Positions 1 through 9,827 of a stretch of DNA of 60,501 nucleotides are shown one piece after another; position 1 is the stretch's first letter, and each line of letters begins with the position of its first letter. The position numbers were made by a program, and so were the translations under genes. The notes under the pieces are model-generated. The model worked only from the letters and a program-made list of their open reading frames with translations. It was not told the DNA's origin and did no database searches. This stretch comes from Acidisphaera sp. (lineage in GTDB: Bacteria; Pseudomonadota; Alphaproteobacteria; Acetobacterales; Acetobacteraceae): positions 1 through 60,501 of the forward strand of contig JAFAYA010000124.1 in assembly GCA_019240635.1 (NCBI GenBank). Direction: 5' to 3'.

Positions 1-781
1 CGAAGCCGAAGCAGTCGGACGAGGGCATGTCGAGCCATTGCGTCTTTCCGCGCTCGGGCGCACCGGCGAGGATGCCGGCGTGGTGCAGCAGGTTGCGCAC
101 GCCGCGTTTGGCGACCGCCACCGTCGCCGCACGGCTGGTGCCGCCGCCGCCGAGTTCGGTGGTGACGAACACGCGGCCCATCGCCTCGGCCGTCGTGTCG
201 TACATGCCGACCGCGTCGATCTCGCGCATGCGCATTGACCACGGAGCGGAAAACGCTTCGACCGCCGCGAAGCAGCGCGCCTCCTGCTCGCGGTCCGGCA
301 GCTCGTGGGCCGCGGCGTACGGCAGGAAATCGAGCGTGCGGCCGCCGGAATGGAAGTCCAGCACCACGTCGGCGAGCGGTAGCAGGACACGCGAAAAATA
401 GTCGGCGATCTTTTCCGTCACCGTGCCGTCCGGGCGACCCGGAAAGCTTCGGTTGAGGTTGCCCCTGTCGATCGGCGAGGTGCGCGTGCCGGCGCGGAAC
501 GCCGGATAGTTCATGGCGGGCACGATGATGACGCGCCCGCGCACGGAATCGGGGGCCAGCGTACGCGCCAGCTCGAACAGCGCGATCGGGCCCTCGTATT
601 CGTCGCCGTGATTGGCGCCGGTCAGCAGAGCCGTCGGTCCCTCGCCGTTCGCGACCACCGCGATAGGGATCATCACCGAGCCCCAGGCGGAATCGTCGCG
701 GCTGTAGGGCAGACGCAAAAATCCGTGCTGCACGCCCGGCGCGGAAAAATCGACGGTCGGCTGGATCGGCGACGCACGCAC
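1..781 (-). CDS. doeB: N-acetyl-L-2,4-diaminobutyrate deacetylase DoeB (partial)
   Basis: Zinc-dependent deacylase of the succinylglutamate desuccinylase/aspartoacylase family. In ectoine degradation DoeB removes acetate from N-alpha-acetyl-diaminobutyrate, the product of DoeA. The reading frame is open from 781 to the window edge (about 260 codons), so the C-terminus is missing. Visible motifs are GVQHGFLRLPYSRDDSAWG near the N-terminus, TGANHGDEYEGP with the His and Glu expected to bind zinc, and LDFHSGG with the third ligand. The start is taken as GTG at 781, four bases after the doeA stop, because the family N-terminus (TVDF...GVQHGF) begins just after it and no ATG lies there. Assignment rests on these motifs and on the doeA-doeB order. 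Confidence 0.85.
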   Translation of the reverse strand, partial: MRASPIQPTVDFSAPGVQHGFLRLPYSRDDSAWGSVMIPIAVVANGEGPTALLTGANHGDEYEGPIALFELARTLAPDSVRGRVIIVPAMNYPAFRAGTRTSPIDRGNLNRSFPGRPDGTVTEKIADYFSRVLLPLADVVLDFHSGGRTLDFLPYAAAHELPDREQEARCFAAVEAFSAPWSMRMREIDAVGMYDTTAEAMGRVFVTTELGGGGTSRAATVAVAKRGVRNLLHHAGILAGAPERGKTQWLDMPSSDCFGF

Positions 782-785
782 CCGC

Positions 786-1964
786 TCAGTCTTTCACGAA
801 GAGGCGGCGCGGCACGTCGGCGAGGCATTCGACGCCGGTCGGCGTGATAACGATGCTCTCGGTGATCTCCAGGCCCATCGTCTCCAGCCACAGCCCGGAC
901 ATGAAGTGAAACGTCATGCCCGGCCGCAGCTCGGTGCGGTCGCCGGCGCGCAGGCTCATCGTGCGCTCGCCCCAGTCCGGCGGGTAGCTGAGGCCGATCG
1001 AGTAGCCCGTCCGGTTGTCTTTCACGATGCCGTGCCGCTGCAGCACGGCGAAGAAGCCGTTGGCGAGGTCCTCGCAGGTATTGCCGGGGCGCGCGGCGGC
1101 CAGCCCGGCCTCCATGCCCTCCAGCACCGCCTTCTCGGCGTCGAGGAAAGCCTGGGTGGGCTTGCCGAGAAACACCGTGCGCGACAGCGGGCAGTGGTAG
1201 CGGCGATAGCAGCCGGCGATCTCGAAGAACGTGCCCTCGCCGCGCTGCATCGGCCGGTCGTCCCAGGTCAAATGCGGCGCCGAAGCCTCGGCACCCGAGG
1301 GCAGCAGCGGCACGATCGCCGGATAGTCGCCGCCGAACCCGTCCGCGCCGCGGATGCCGACGTCGTAGATCTCGGCCACCAGGTCGCATTTGCGCATGCC
1401 CGGCTCGACGCGCTCGAGGATGCGCGCGTGCATCGCCTCGACGATGCGGGCGGCGCGGCGCATGTACTCCAGTTCCTGCGGGCTCTTCACCGCACGCTGC
1501 CAGTTCACCAGGGCCGTGGCATCGGAAAAACGGGCGTTCGGCAGGCCGTGCTGCAAGGCGGCGTAGGCGGCGGCGGAAAACCAGTAGTTGTCCATCTCCA
1601 CGCCGATGGAGAGGCGGCCCCAGCCCCGCTGCCCGATCAGTTGCGCCAGCACCTGCATCGGGTGGCGCTCGGCGGACTGCACGTAATGGTCGGGGTAGCC
1701 GACGATGTTCTCGTGCGCGATGTAGGCGGTGCGTTTCGCGCCGTTGGCATCCTGGCCGCGGCCGAACCACAGCGGCTCGCCCTCGGGCGGCACCAGCACG
1801 CACTGGTGCACGTAGAACGACCAGCCATCGTAGCCGGTCAGCCACGCCATGTTGGAGGGATCGCTCGCGATCAGCAGGTCGATGCCGGCCTGCTGCATGG
1901 CCGCGCGCGTGCTGGCGAGGCGCTCGGCGTACTCGGTGCGGGTAAAGGGCAAGGAGATGCTCAC
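786..1964 (-). CDS. doeA: Ectoine hydrolase DoeA (EutD), creatinase-like M24 fold
   Basis: Opens the ectoine ring to N-acetyl-diaminobutyrate in the cytoplasm, the first step of ectoine use. The 392-residue length is typical. The N-terminal creatinase domain has the DoeA-type stretch DPSNMAWLTGYDGWSFYVHQ, followed by RGQDANGAK. The C-terminal pita-bread domain has FFEIAGCYRRYHCPLSRTV where metallopeptidases carry their aspartate ligands, so the usual metal ligands are not evident, as expected of creatinase-like members. The ATG at 1964 overlaps the eutB stop by 4 nt, and doeB starts 4 nt after this gene, so eutB-doeA-doeB is one transcription unit. A generic Xaa-Pro peptidase is the alternative, but the N-terminal signature argues for DoeA. 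Confidence 0.9.
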   Translation of the reverse strand: MSISLPFTRTEYAERLASTRAAMQQAGIDLLIASDPSNMAWLTGYDGWSFYVHQCVLVPPEGEPLWFGRGQDANGAKRTAYIAHENIVGYPDHYVQSAERHPMQVLAQLIGQRGWGRLSIGVEMDNYWFSAAAYAALQHGLPNARFSDATALVNWQRAVKSPQELEYMRRAARIVEAMHARILERVEPGMRKCDLVAEIYDVGIRGADGFGGDYPAIVPLLPSGAEASAPHLTWDDRPMQRGEGTFFEIAGCYRRYHCPLSRTVFLGKPTQAFLDAEKAVLEGMEAGLAAARPGNTCEDLANGFFAVLQRHGIVKDNRTGYSIGLSYPPDWGERTMSLRAGDRTELRPGMTFHFMSGLWLETMGLEITESIVITPTGVECLADVPRRLFVKD

Positions 1965-2995
1965 GCGGACCTCGTTTCAGGTGTCGACAAAGCTGCGCCC
2001 TCGAGGATGCGCCGGTGCAGCGCCGGATCGATGTTGCCGCCCGACACCACCAGGACCGCCGGGCCGCGCGGCGTAACCTTGCCGGCGAGCAGTGCTGCGA
2101 TGGCGACAGCGCCGGCGCCCTCCACCACCTGCTGCTCGGCGGCGTGGGCATGGCGGATGCCGGCGGCGATCTCCTCCTCAGAGAGCAGGACCACCTCGTC
2201 CAGCAGGTCGCGCGCCATGGTGAAGGTGTAGCGGTTGGCGAGACCGATGCCGCCGCCGAGCGAGTCGGCAAGCGTCGGCAGCTCCTCGACCGGCACGGGA
2301 CGGCCTGCCGCCAGGCTGGCGTGCATGGCCGCGCCCCGCGCCATGCTGACGCCGATCACCCGCGCCTGCGGCCGCAGCGCCTTGACCGCCGCGGCGATGC
2401 CGGCCGCCAGCCCGCCGCCGGAGAGCGGCACCAGCACCAGCTCGGCTTCCGGAACATCCTCCAGGATCTCGAGACCGATCGTGCCCTGCCCGGCGATGAT
2501 CTCCGGCGCATCGAACGGCGGCACCAGGGTGAGGCCCTCCGCCCGGGCGAGCCGTACTGCCGCTTCCTCCGCCTCGTCCTGCGAGCGGCCGGTAATGCGG
2601 ATCTCGGCGCCGAGCGCGCGGATCGCGGCGACCTTGTTGGCCGGCACCAGGCTCGACATGAAGACCACACAGCGCACACCCTGCGCCGCCGCGGCGTGCG
2701 AGAGGGCGCGGCCGTGATTGCCGGTGGAGACCGTGACCAGGCCGCGCGCCCGCGCCGCCGCCGGCAGCTTCAGCACCGCGTTGGTGGCGCCCCGCAGCTT
2801 GAAGCTGCCGGTGGTCTGCCGGTTCTCGAGCTTGAGGTGGACCGGCGCGCCGCAGCGTCGGCTCAGCCCGAGCGAATGGCGCATCGGCGTGCGCAGCACC
2901 TGCCCGGCGATGCGCTGCCGCGCGTCTTCGATGGCGGCGAGCGGCATGGCGGCGAATGATGCGGGCGCGCGAGCGGCTGACCGATTGTCCTGCAT
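1961..2995 (-). CDS. eutB: EutB-type threonine dehydratase-like PLP enzyme
   Basis: Fold-type II PLP enzyme of the serine/threonine dehydratase family, 344 residues. The PLP lysine is in TGSFKLRGATNA (about Lys66), and the phosphate-binding glycine loop is LSGGGLAAG. Sitting directly before doeA-doeB, it matches EutB, proposed to convert hydroxyectoine-derived intermediates toward the ectoine route. EutC, its usual cyclodeaminase-like partner, is not found between eutB and doeA nor elsewhere in the window. Without the context, a plain threonine/serine dehydratase or racemase would be an equally good call. The upstream 63-bp gap is AT-rich and carries spaced direct repeats. Confidence 0.75.
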   Translation of the reverse strand: MQDNRSAARAPASFAAMPLAAIEDARQRIAGQVLRTPMRHSLGLSRRCGAPVHLKLENRQTTGSFKLRGATNAVLKLPAAARARGLVTVSTGNHGRALSHAAAAQGVRCVVFMSSLVPANKVAAIRALGAEIRITGRSQDEAEEAAVRLARAEGLTLVPPFDAPEIIAGQGTIGLEILEDVPEAELVLVPLSGGGLAAGIAAAVKALRPQARVIGVSMARGAAMHASLAAGRPVPVEELPTLADSLGGGIGLANRYTFTMARDLLDEVVLLSEEEIAAGIRHAHAAEQQVVEGAGAVAIAALLAGKVTPRGPAVLVVSGGNIDPALHRRILEGAALSTPETRSA

Positions 2996-3000
2996 AAATC

Positions 3001-3031
3001 CAGGTTAATAGCCAAGTGTATCAGGTCAATA
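3001..3031. promoter_or_regulatory. Direct-repeat candidate operator upstream of eutB
   Basis: The 63-bp gap between enuR and eutB is conspicuously AT-rich. It contains CAGGTTAATA at 3001-3010 and CAGGTCAATA at 3022-3031: 9 of 10 bases are identical and the copies are 21 bp apart, two helical turns. MocR-family regulators often bind spaced direct repeats as dimers. The site is therefore a candidate operator for the adjacent EnuR-like protein. The gap also gives eutB room for its own promoter on the minus strand. The function is inferred. Confidence 0.45.
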
Positions 3032-3058
3032 ACTTTATTGCTTCAGTACAATGTGCCC

Positions 3059-4495
3059 TCACGCGATGCCGGCGACCCCGTGCACCGGGGGCACCTGCGC
3101 CAAGGTCGTCCGGATGGTCGCGAACGCCGCCCGCAGCTGCTCGTGCGTGTAGCGCCCGCCGATCGCCACGCGCAGGCCGCCGCGCGGCTCGCCGCCGGCG
3201 ACGAACGGATCAGACGGCGTCACGGCGATGCCGCGCGCCGCCAGAGCAAGGATGAGCTGCTCTTCGGTCCAGCGCTCGGGCACGTGCAGCCAGGCGGTGA
3301 GCGAGAGCGGATGCCGGCCGGCCACGTAAGCGCCGAGGACGTCCCTCACCATCTCCTGGCGCGCCCGGATCTCCGCGCGCTGCAGCGATAGCAGCTCGGC
3401 GGCGGCGCCCGACTCCACCCAGCGCGTCGCCATCTCCGCGACGGCCGGCACGCCGCTCCAGCTCGTCACCCGCAGGATACTCGTGGTGCGCATGGCGAAT
3501 TGCGGCGGCACCACCAGATAGCCGGCGCGCAGCCCGGTCATGACGGACTTGGTGAAGCTGGTGGCGAAGAAGCCCAGCTCCGGCAGCATGCCGGCGATCG
3601 ACGGCAGCTCGGTATCGAGCAGCGGCTTGCATACCTCGTCCTCGACGACGAACAGGCGGTGGCGGCGGGCGACGTCGGCGATCTGCCGCCGTCGCTCCGC
3701 CCCGGCGAGGTGGCCGGTCGGGTTGCCGAGGCTCGGCACCAGCACCAGCGCCGTGGCCTGGCCCCCGGCGCAGGCCTCCGCCAGCGCATCCGGCAGCACC
3801 CCCTCGGCATCGCAAGGCAGGCCGCGCAACGCATAGCCGAGCACGCTGGCGAGGCCGATCACGCCGTGATCGGTCAGGCACTCCGTCAGCACCAGGTCGC
3901 CCGGGCGGACGACGGTGGCGAGGGCGAGGAATACCGCGTGCGCCGCCCCGCCGGTGACGAGGATGCGGTCCGGCTCCGCCTGGACCCCGAGCCGCGCGAG
4001 CCAGCGCGCCGCCGCCTCGCGATGCCGGGCGAGCCCGGCGATCGGCCGGCACGGCCGCATCCAGACGCTGTTCTCGCTCGCCGCCATCTCCGCCATCAGG
4101 GCACGCGAGGCCTGCTCGTGCGCATCAAGCCAGGCGGCGCGGATAATCGAGAGATCGACCAGTCCGGTGGGACTGCGGTCGAGCATGAAGCGGTCGGCGC
4201 GCTCGGTCACCCGGCTGCGCACGAAGGTGCCGCGGCCGACCTCGCCGCGCAGATAGCCTCGCCGCTCGGCCTCCTTGTAGCCGAGGCCGACGGTCTGCAC
4301 GGAGAGGCCGAGCCGCTGCGCGAGGTCGCGCTGCGGCGGCAGCTGCGCGCCGGGCGGCAGCACGCCGCGGTCGATATCGGCGATGATCCCGTCCGCGAGG
4401 CGCTTGTGCTTGGTCGCCCCGCGCCGCTCGCCGGCCAAGCCCGGCAGCCACTCCGTCGCCACGTCTGCCCCCGGCCGGTTCAGCACATCTTCCAC
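3059..4495 (-). CDS. enuR: MocR/GntR-type PLP-dependent regulator, EnuR-like
   Basis: A transcription factor with an N-terminal GntR winged helix (about residues 25-95, including LPPQRDLAQRLGLSVQT) and a C-terminal fold-type I aminotransferase domain. The PLP-lysine motif SFTKSVMTGLRAGY places the Schiff-base lysine near Lys316. EnuR regulators of ectoine catabolism have this architecture and sense pathway diamines through PLP. Here the gene lies directly before eutB-doeA-doeB on the same strand, which supports that role, although other MocR members (GabR, PdxR) look alike. PdxR is a real alternative because pdxA and pdxJ lie just upstream. The start is uncertain: GTG at 4495 is used, GTG at 4486 is also possible, and no good Shine-Dalgarno is visible. 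Confidence 0.7.
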   Translation of the reverse strand: MEDVLNRPGADVATEWLPGLAGERRGATKHKRLADGIIADIDRGVLPPGAQLPPQRDLAQRLGLSVQTVGLGYKEAERRGYLRGEVGRGTFVRSRVTERADRFMLDRSPTGLVDLSIIRAAWLDAHEQASRALMAEMAASENSVWMRPCRPIAGLARHREAAARWLARLGVQAEPDRILVTGGAAHAVFLALATVVRPGDLVLTECLTDHGVIGLASVLGYALRGLPCDAEGVLPDALAEACAGGQATALVLVPSLGNPTGHLAGAERRRQIADVARRHRLFVVEDEVCKPLLDTELPSIAGMLPELGFFATSFTKSVMTGLRAGYLVVPPQFAMRTTSILRVTSWSGVPAVAEMATRWVESGAAAELLSLQRAEIRARQEMVRDVLGAYVAGRHPLSLTAWLHVPERWTEEQLILALAARGIAVTPSDPFVAGGEPRGGLRVAIGGRYTHEQLRAAFATIRTTLAQVPPVHGVAGIA

Positions 4496-4509
4496 ACATG
4501 GCCAGAATG

Positions 4510-4549
4510 GACCAGGGCATTGCCCTGATCAAGACCAGTGCAATTGGTC
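4510..4549. promoter_or_regulatory. Repeats upstream of enuR, candidate autoregulatory site
   Basis: The pdxJ-enuR gap contains GACCAGGGCAT (from 4510) and GACCAGTGCAAT (from 4533), a direct repeat 23 bp apart. The first copy includes the perfect inverted repeat CAGGGC-ATT-GCCCTG (4513-4527). The second is bracketed by GACCA...TGGTC (4533-4549). The position just upstream of the enuR start fits autoregulation. Binding is inferred, not shown. Confidence 0.4.
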
Positions 4550-4562
4550 GGACGTCGGTAGC

Positions 4563-5297
4563 TCAGCCGGGCGGGCGCGCCGCCTGCATCAGCGCCTTCA
4601 TGCGGCGCACCGCCGCCGGCAGCCCTTCCAGGATCGCCTGGCCGATCAGGAAGTGGCCGATGTTCAACTCGACGACCTGCGGCAGCGCGGCGACCGGGCC
4701 GACATTGTCGTGGGTCAGGCCATGCCCCGCGTGGCATTCGAGGCCCAGCGAAGCACCGCGCTCCGCCGCCCGCGCCAGCCGGTCGAGCTCGCCGGGGCCG
4801 CCATGCGCGTAGGCGCCGGTGTGCAGCTCGACGACCGGCGCGCCGATCGCGGCGGCGGCTTCGAGCTGCGGCGTATCGGGGTCGATGAACAGCGAGACTC
4901 GGATGCCGGCGGCGGCCAGCGCCGCCACGACCGGGCGTAGCGCCTCGCGCTGGCCGGCGACGTCCAGCCCGCCCTCCGTGGTGACCTCGGCACGCCGCTC
5001 CGGCACCAGGCAGGCGGCGTGCGGCGTCGTGTCGCGGGCGATGCGCAGCATCTCCGCGGTCGCCGCCATCTCCAGGTTGATCGGCGCCGTGATCGCCGCG
5101 CGGATGCGGGCGACGTCGTCGTCGCGGATGTGCCGCCGATCCTCGCGCAGATGCAGCGTGATGCCGTCGGCGCCGGCGGCCAGCGCCGCCTGCGCGGCGG
5201 CCAGCGGGTCGGGGTGCGCGCCGCCGCGCGCGTTGCGCACGGTCGCCACGTGGTCGATGTTCACGCCGAGTCGTAAAGTCCTCGCGTGCAAAGTCAT
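4563..5297 (-). CDS. pdxJ: Pyridoxine 5'-phosphate synthase PdxJ
   Basis: Condenses 3-amino-2-oxopropyl phosphate (from the PdxA product) with 1-deoxyxylulose 5-phosphate to give pyridoxine 5'-phosphate, the ring-closing step of DXP-dependent vitamin B6 synthesis. This is a 244-residue TIM barrel of normal length. Family motifs are [18 protein letters not shown] at the N-terminus, [12 protein letters not shown], and [14 protein letters not shown] near the C-terminus. Its ATG at 5297 overlaps the pdxA stop by 4 nt (ATGA), so the two are translationally coupled. It lies upstream of the PLP-binding regulator and PLP-dependent EutB on the same strand. Confidence 0.97.
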   Translation of the reverse strand: MTLHARTLRLGVNIDHVATVRNARGGAHPDPLAAAQAALAAGADGITLHLREDRRHIRDDDVARIRAAITAPINLEMAATAEMLRIARDTTPHAACLVPERRAEVTTEGGLDVAGQREALRPVVAALAAAGIRVSLFIDPDTPQLEAAAAIGAPVVELHTGAYAHGGPGELDRLARAAERGASLGLECHAGHGLTHDNVGPVAALPQVVELNIGHFLIGQAILEGLPAAVRRMKALMQAARPPG

Positions 5298-6264
5298 GGC
5301 CCGCCGCTCCGCCGCTTCGCCAGGTCCGCCGCGAGCCGGAGTGCGGCGATCAGGCTCGCGGGATCGGCGCGGCCGGCGCCGGCGATGTCGAAGGCCGTGC
5401 CGTGGTCGGGCGAGGTGCGCACGATCGGCAGGCCGAGCGTCACGTTCACGCCGCGGTCCATGGCGAGCGTCTTCAGCGGGATCAGCGCCTGGTCGTGGTA
5501 CATGCAGATCGCCGCATCGTAGCCCGCGCGCGCCGCCGGCGTGAACATGGTATCGGGCGGCCAGGGTCCGCTCACGTCGAAACCCTCGGCGCGCAGCGCG
5601 GCGAGCGCCGGGCCGATGATCGTCACCTCCTCGGTCCCCAGCGCGCCGCCCTCGCCGGCGTGCGGATTGAGCCCGGCGATCGCGAGGCGCGGCCGGGCGA
5701 TGCCGAAATCGCGCGCCAGTGCGGCGTGGGTGATTCGCGCCGCGGTGACGATCGCGGCGGTATCGAGCGTCGCGAGCGCGTTGCGCAATGCGACGTGCAC
5801 GGTCACCGGCACCACCCGCAGCTCCGGGCTCGCGAGCATCATCACCGGCGTGGCGCCGCCGGTCATCGCGCTGAGGAACTCGGTGTGACCGGGATAGGCG
5901 AAGCCGGCGCGATAGAGCACCGCCTTGCTGATCGGGTTGGTCACCACGGCGGCGGCCTCGCCGCGCAGCGCGAGGTCCACCGCCTGCTCGATGGAGGCGA
6001 TCACCGCCGGGGCGTTGGCGACGTCCGGCTGGCCGGGGCGGCTGCGCACGGGGAGACGCACCGGCAGCACCGGCAGCGCAGTGGCGAAGCAGGACACGGC
6101 CTCCGCCGCCGAGCCGACGGTGCGCGCGCGCATGCCGAGGCGCTTCGGGTCATCGAGGGCGACGAACACCGGACCGGTGGCGCGCAGCGCCGACCATGCG
6201 AGCACCGTCAGCTCGCCGCCAATCCCCGCCGGGTCGCCCATCGTGAGCGCGAGCGGCGCCGGCA

Positions 6265-6265
<1 letters not shown>
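5294..6265 (-). CDS. pdxA: 4-hydroxythreonine-4-phosphate dehydrogenase PdxA
   Basis: NAD-dependent oxidation and decarboxylation of 4-phosphohydroxy-threonine, supplying the PdxJ substrate. At 323 residues it has family-typical length. It begins [19 protein letters not shown], the characteristic PdxA N-terminus. Metal-binding histidines are visible in YPGHTEFL and [11 protein letters not shown], and the C-terminal signature [16 protein letters not shown] is intact. It overlaps pdxJ by 4 nt and shares one base with the lpdA stop/start region at 6265, so lpdA-pdxA-pdxJ read as one operon. Confidence 0.97.
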
Positions 6266-7656
<1,391 letters not shown>

Positions 7657-7757
7657 GGAGCCGCCTTTGCCCGCCGCGCCGCGGCAGGCTCGGCGGCGGC
7701 GCCGCCGGCGTCAACCACCCGCCGGCAGACTTGGATGTCGCCCCGGCGAGTGGGCGG

Positions 7758-8114
7758 CTATCCGGGCTGGTGACCCTCCTCGAACTCCCGCTCGGCCGCC
7801 GTCGGACGGCCGAGGTCGGCGGTTTCGAGGTAGCTGTACGGCTCGGCCGACACTTCCCGCTTGGGACCGAAGAACAGCCGCGCCACGCCCCAGCCGATGC
7901 CGCCGGCGATCAGCGCCGCGAGCGGCGTCGTCACCACGAAGAGCGGGTCCAGCGATTCGGCAGAGATGGCGAGCACCAGCAGCGCCTGCACCACGGTCGC
8001 CACCAGCGCACCGACCAGCAGGGCGACGATGCTGCGCGAGAGGCCGCAGAAGAAGCCGATGAAGCCGGCCGGACTCCAGAGCGAGCCCAGCACGAAGCCG
8101 AGGAATGCGAGCAT
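7758..8114 (-). CDS. Small membrane protein of unknown function
   Basis: No family was recognised. The product (118 residues) has about three hydrophobic segments: LAFLGFVLGSLWSPAGFIGF, an Ile/Val/Leu-rich stretch around SIVALLVGALVATVVQALLV, and PLAALIAGGIGWGVARLFF. A charged C-terminal tail follows. The start is placed at ATG 8114, not the longer in-frame start at 8132, because GGAG lies 8 nt before it. It is on the same strand as lpdA, about 100 bp upstream, and may share its promoter. Confidence 0.6.
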   Translation of the reverse strand: MLAFLGFVLGSLWSPAGFIGFFCGLSRSIVALLVGALVATVVQALLVLAISAESLDPLFVVTTPLAALIAGGIGWGVARLFFGPKREVSAEPYSYLETADLGRPTAAEREFEEGHQPG

Positions 8115-8312
8115 GGGTCGTACTCCGCCCACCCGTTACGAAACCGTCAATAAGGCATGTAGCATGAGTCGGGCTCGGATTCCATCAATCAGCGGTGGTC
8201 GCCCCGACCTGACGCTCGCGTGCGGGCGGCGCGGTTTGTCGCGCCTGGGCGCGCCGGTTTACAGCCTGGCGAAGGCGCGGCAGGGTCCGCCGGGGATACG
8301 CCCGGAGGAGCC

Positions 8313-9827
8313 ATGGCAGAGTCGCTTTTCGACATCGCGGCGGGCGCCGAGCCCAGCCGTGCGGTCGGCGCGCCGGGCCGGCCCTGGCTCGGCGGCGCCG
8401 GGCTGCGGCGCCTGGTCGAAGAGATCGGGCGGACGCTCAACGACGCGGGCGTCGGCCGCAACGACCGGGTCGGCATGGTGCTGGCGAACGGGCCGGACGC
8501 GGCGACGGCGTTCCTCGGGGTCGCCGCCTGCGCGACCGCCGCGCCGCTCAACCCGGCGTATCGCGCCGACGAGTTCCGCTTCTACCTTTCGGACCTGCGG
8601 CCGAAGGCGGTGATCCTGCAGGAAGGCGCGGACACGCCGGCGCGCGCCATCGCCGGCGAACTCGGCGTCGCCGTCATCGACCTGCTGCCCCGCCCGGATG
8701 CGCCGGCCGGCAGCTTCGCGCTCGGCCCGGCGCCGGGCGGCGGCGCGGCGAACGGCGGACCGGCCGGACCGGCGGACATCGCCCTGGTGCTGCATACCTC
8801 CGGCACCACGGCGCGGCCGAAGATCGTGCCGCTGAGCAACCGCAACCTGGCCGCCTCGGCGCGCCATGTTGGGGCGTCGCTGGCGCTGCGGCCCAGCGAT
8901 GTCTGCCTGAACGTCATGCCGCTGTTTCACATCCACGGCCTGGTGGCGGCGGTGCTCTCCTCGCTGGCCGCCGGCGCGTCGGTTTGCTGCACGCCGGGGT
9001 TCAACGCGCTGCGCTTCCTCGGCTGGCTCGAGGAGGTGAAGCCGACCTGGTACACGGCGGTGCCGACCATGCACCAGGCGATCCTGATGCGCGCCCGCCA
9101 GCACCCCGATCAGGCGCGCGCCGCCGGGCTACGGCTCATCCGCTCCTCCTCGGCCTCGCTGCCGCCGCAGGTGATGGCGGAGCTGGAGGAGGTGTTCGGC
9201 GCGCCGGTCATCGAGGCGTACGGCATGACCGAGGCGGCGCACCAGATGTCCTCCAACCCGCTGCCGCCGCGCGCGCGCAGGCCGGGCTGCGTCGGCCTGG
9301 CGGCCGGACCGGAGATCGCGGTCATGGACGAAGCGGGCCGGCTGTTGCCGCCCGGCGGCATCGGCGAAGTGGTGATCCGCGGCCCCAACGTGACGGCGGG
9401 CTACGCGGCCAATCCCGAGGCCAACGCGAAAGCCTTTTCCGACGGCTGGTTCCGTACCGGTGACCAGGGTGTGCTGGACACCGAGGGCTACCTGACGCTC
9501 ACCGGGCGATTGAAGGAGCTGATCAACCGGGGCGGCGAAAAGATCAGTCCATTGGAAGTGGACACCGTGCTGATGGACCACCCGGCGGTGGCGCAGGTCG
9601 TCACCTTCGCCATGCCGCACGACAAGCTCGGTGAGGAGGTCGCCGCCGCGGTGGTGCTGCGCGACGGCGCGGCTGCCAGCGAGAGCGACATCCGTGATTT
9701 CTGCGCCGAGCGCCTCGCACCGTTCAAGGTACCCCGTCGCGTGCTGTTCATGGCGGACATCCCGAAGGGGGCGACCGGCAAGCTGCAGCGCATCGGGTTG
9801 GCGGCGAAGCTCGGCGTGGCCGGCTGA
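8313..9827 (+). CDS. AMP-dependent acyl-CoA ligase, oxalate-CoA ligase-like
   Basis: ANL-superfamily enzyme of 504 residues that adenylates a carboxylate and transfers it to CoA. The P-loop-like motif is LHTSGTTARPKIVPLSNRN, the A5 region is EAYGMTEAAHQMSSNPLP, the hinge is LTGRLKELINRGGEKISP, and the C-terminal catalytic lysine is in PKGATGKLQR. The stretch around MPLFHIHGLVAAVLSSLAAG resembles plant/fungal oxalate-CoA ligases and related short acyl ligases, so oxalate is a reasonable guess only. The start is ATG 8313, preceded by a strong GGAGGAG. Its TGA overlaps the next ATG by one base. Confidence 0.85.
   Translation: MAESLFDIAAGAEPSRAVGAPGRPWLGGAGLRRLVEEIGRTLNDAGVGRNDRVGMVLANGPDAATAFLGVAACATAAPLNPAYRADEFRFYLSDLRPKAVILQEGADTPARAIAGELGVAVIDLLPRPDAPAGSFALGPAPGGGAANGGPAGPADIALVLHTSGTTARPKIVPLSNRNLAASARHVGASLALRPSDVCLNVMPLFHIHGLVAAVLSSLAAGASVCCTPGFNALRFLGWLEEVKPTWYTAVPTMHQAILMRARQHPDQARAAGLRLIRSSSASLPPQVMAELEEVFGAPVIEAYGMTEAAHQMSSNPLPPRARRPGCVGLAAGPEIAVMDEAGRLLPPGGIGEVVIRGPNVTAGYAANPEANAKAFSDGWFRTGDQGVLDTEGYLTLTGRLKELINRGGEKISPLEVDTVLMDHPAVAQVVTFAMPHDKLGEEVAAAVVLRDGAAASESDIRDFCAERLAPFKVPRRVLFMADIPKGATGKLQRIGLAAKLGVAG

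Noticed and set aside
906-2231. Long plus-strand frame opposite doeA/eutB
   Set aside because: Arg/His/Ala-rich shadow of two well-recognised minus-strand genes.
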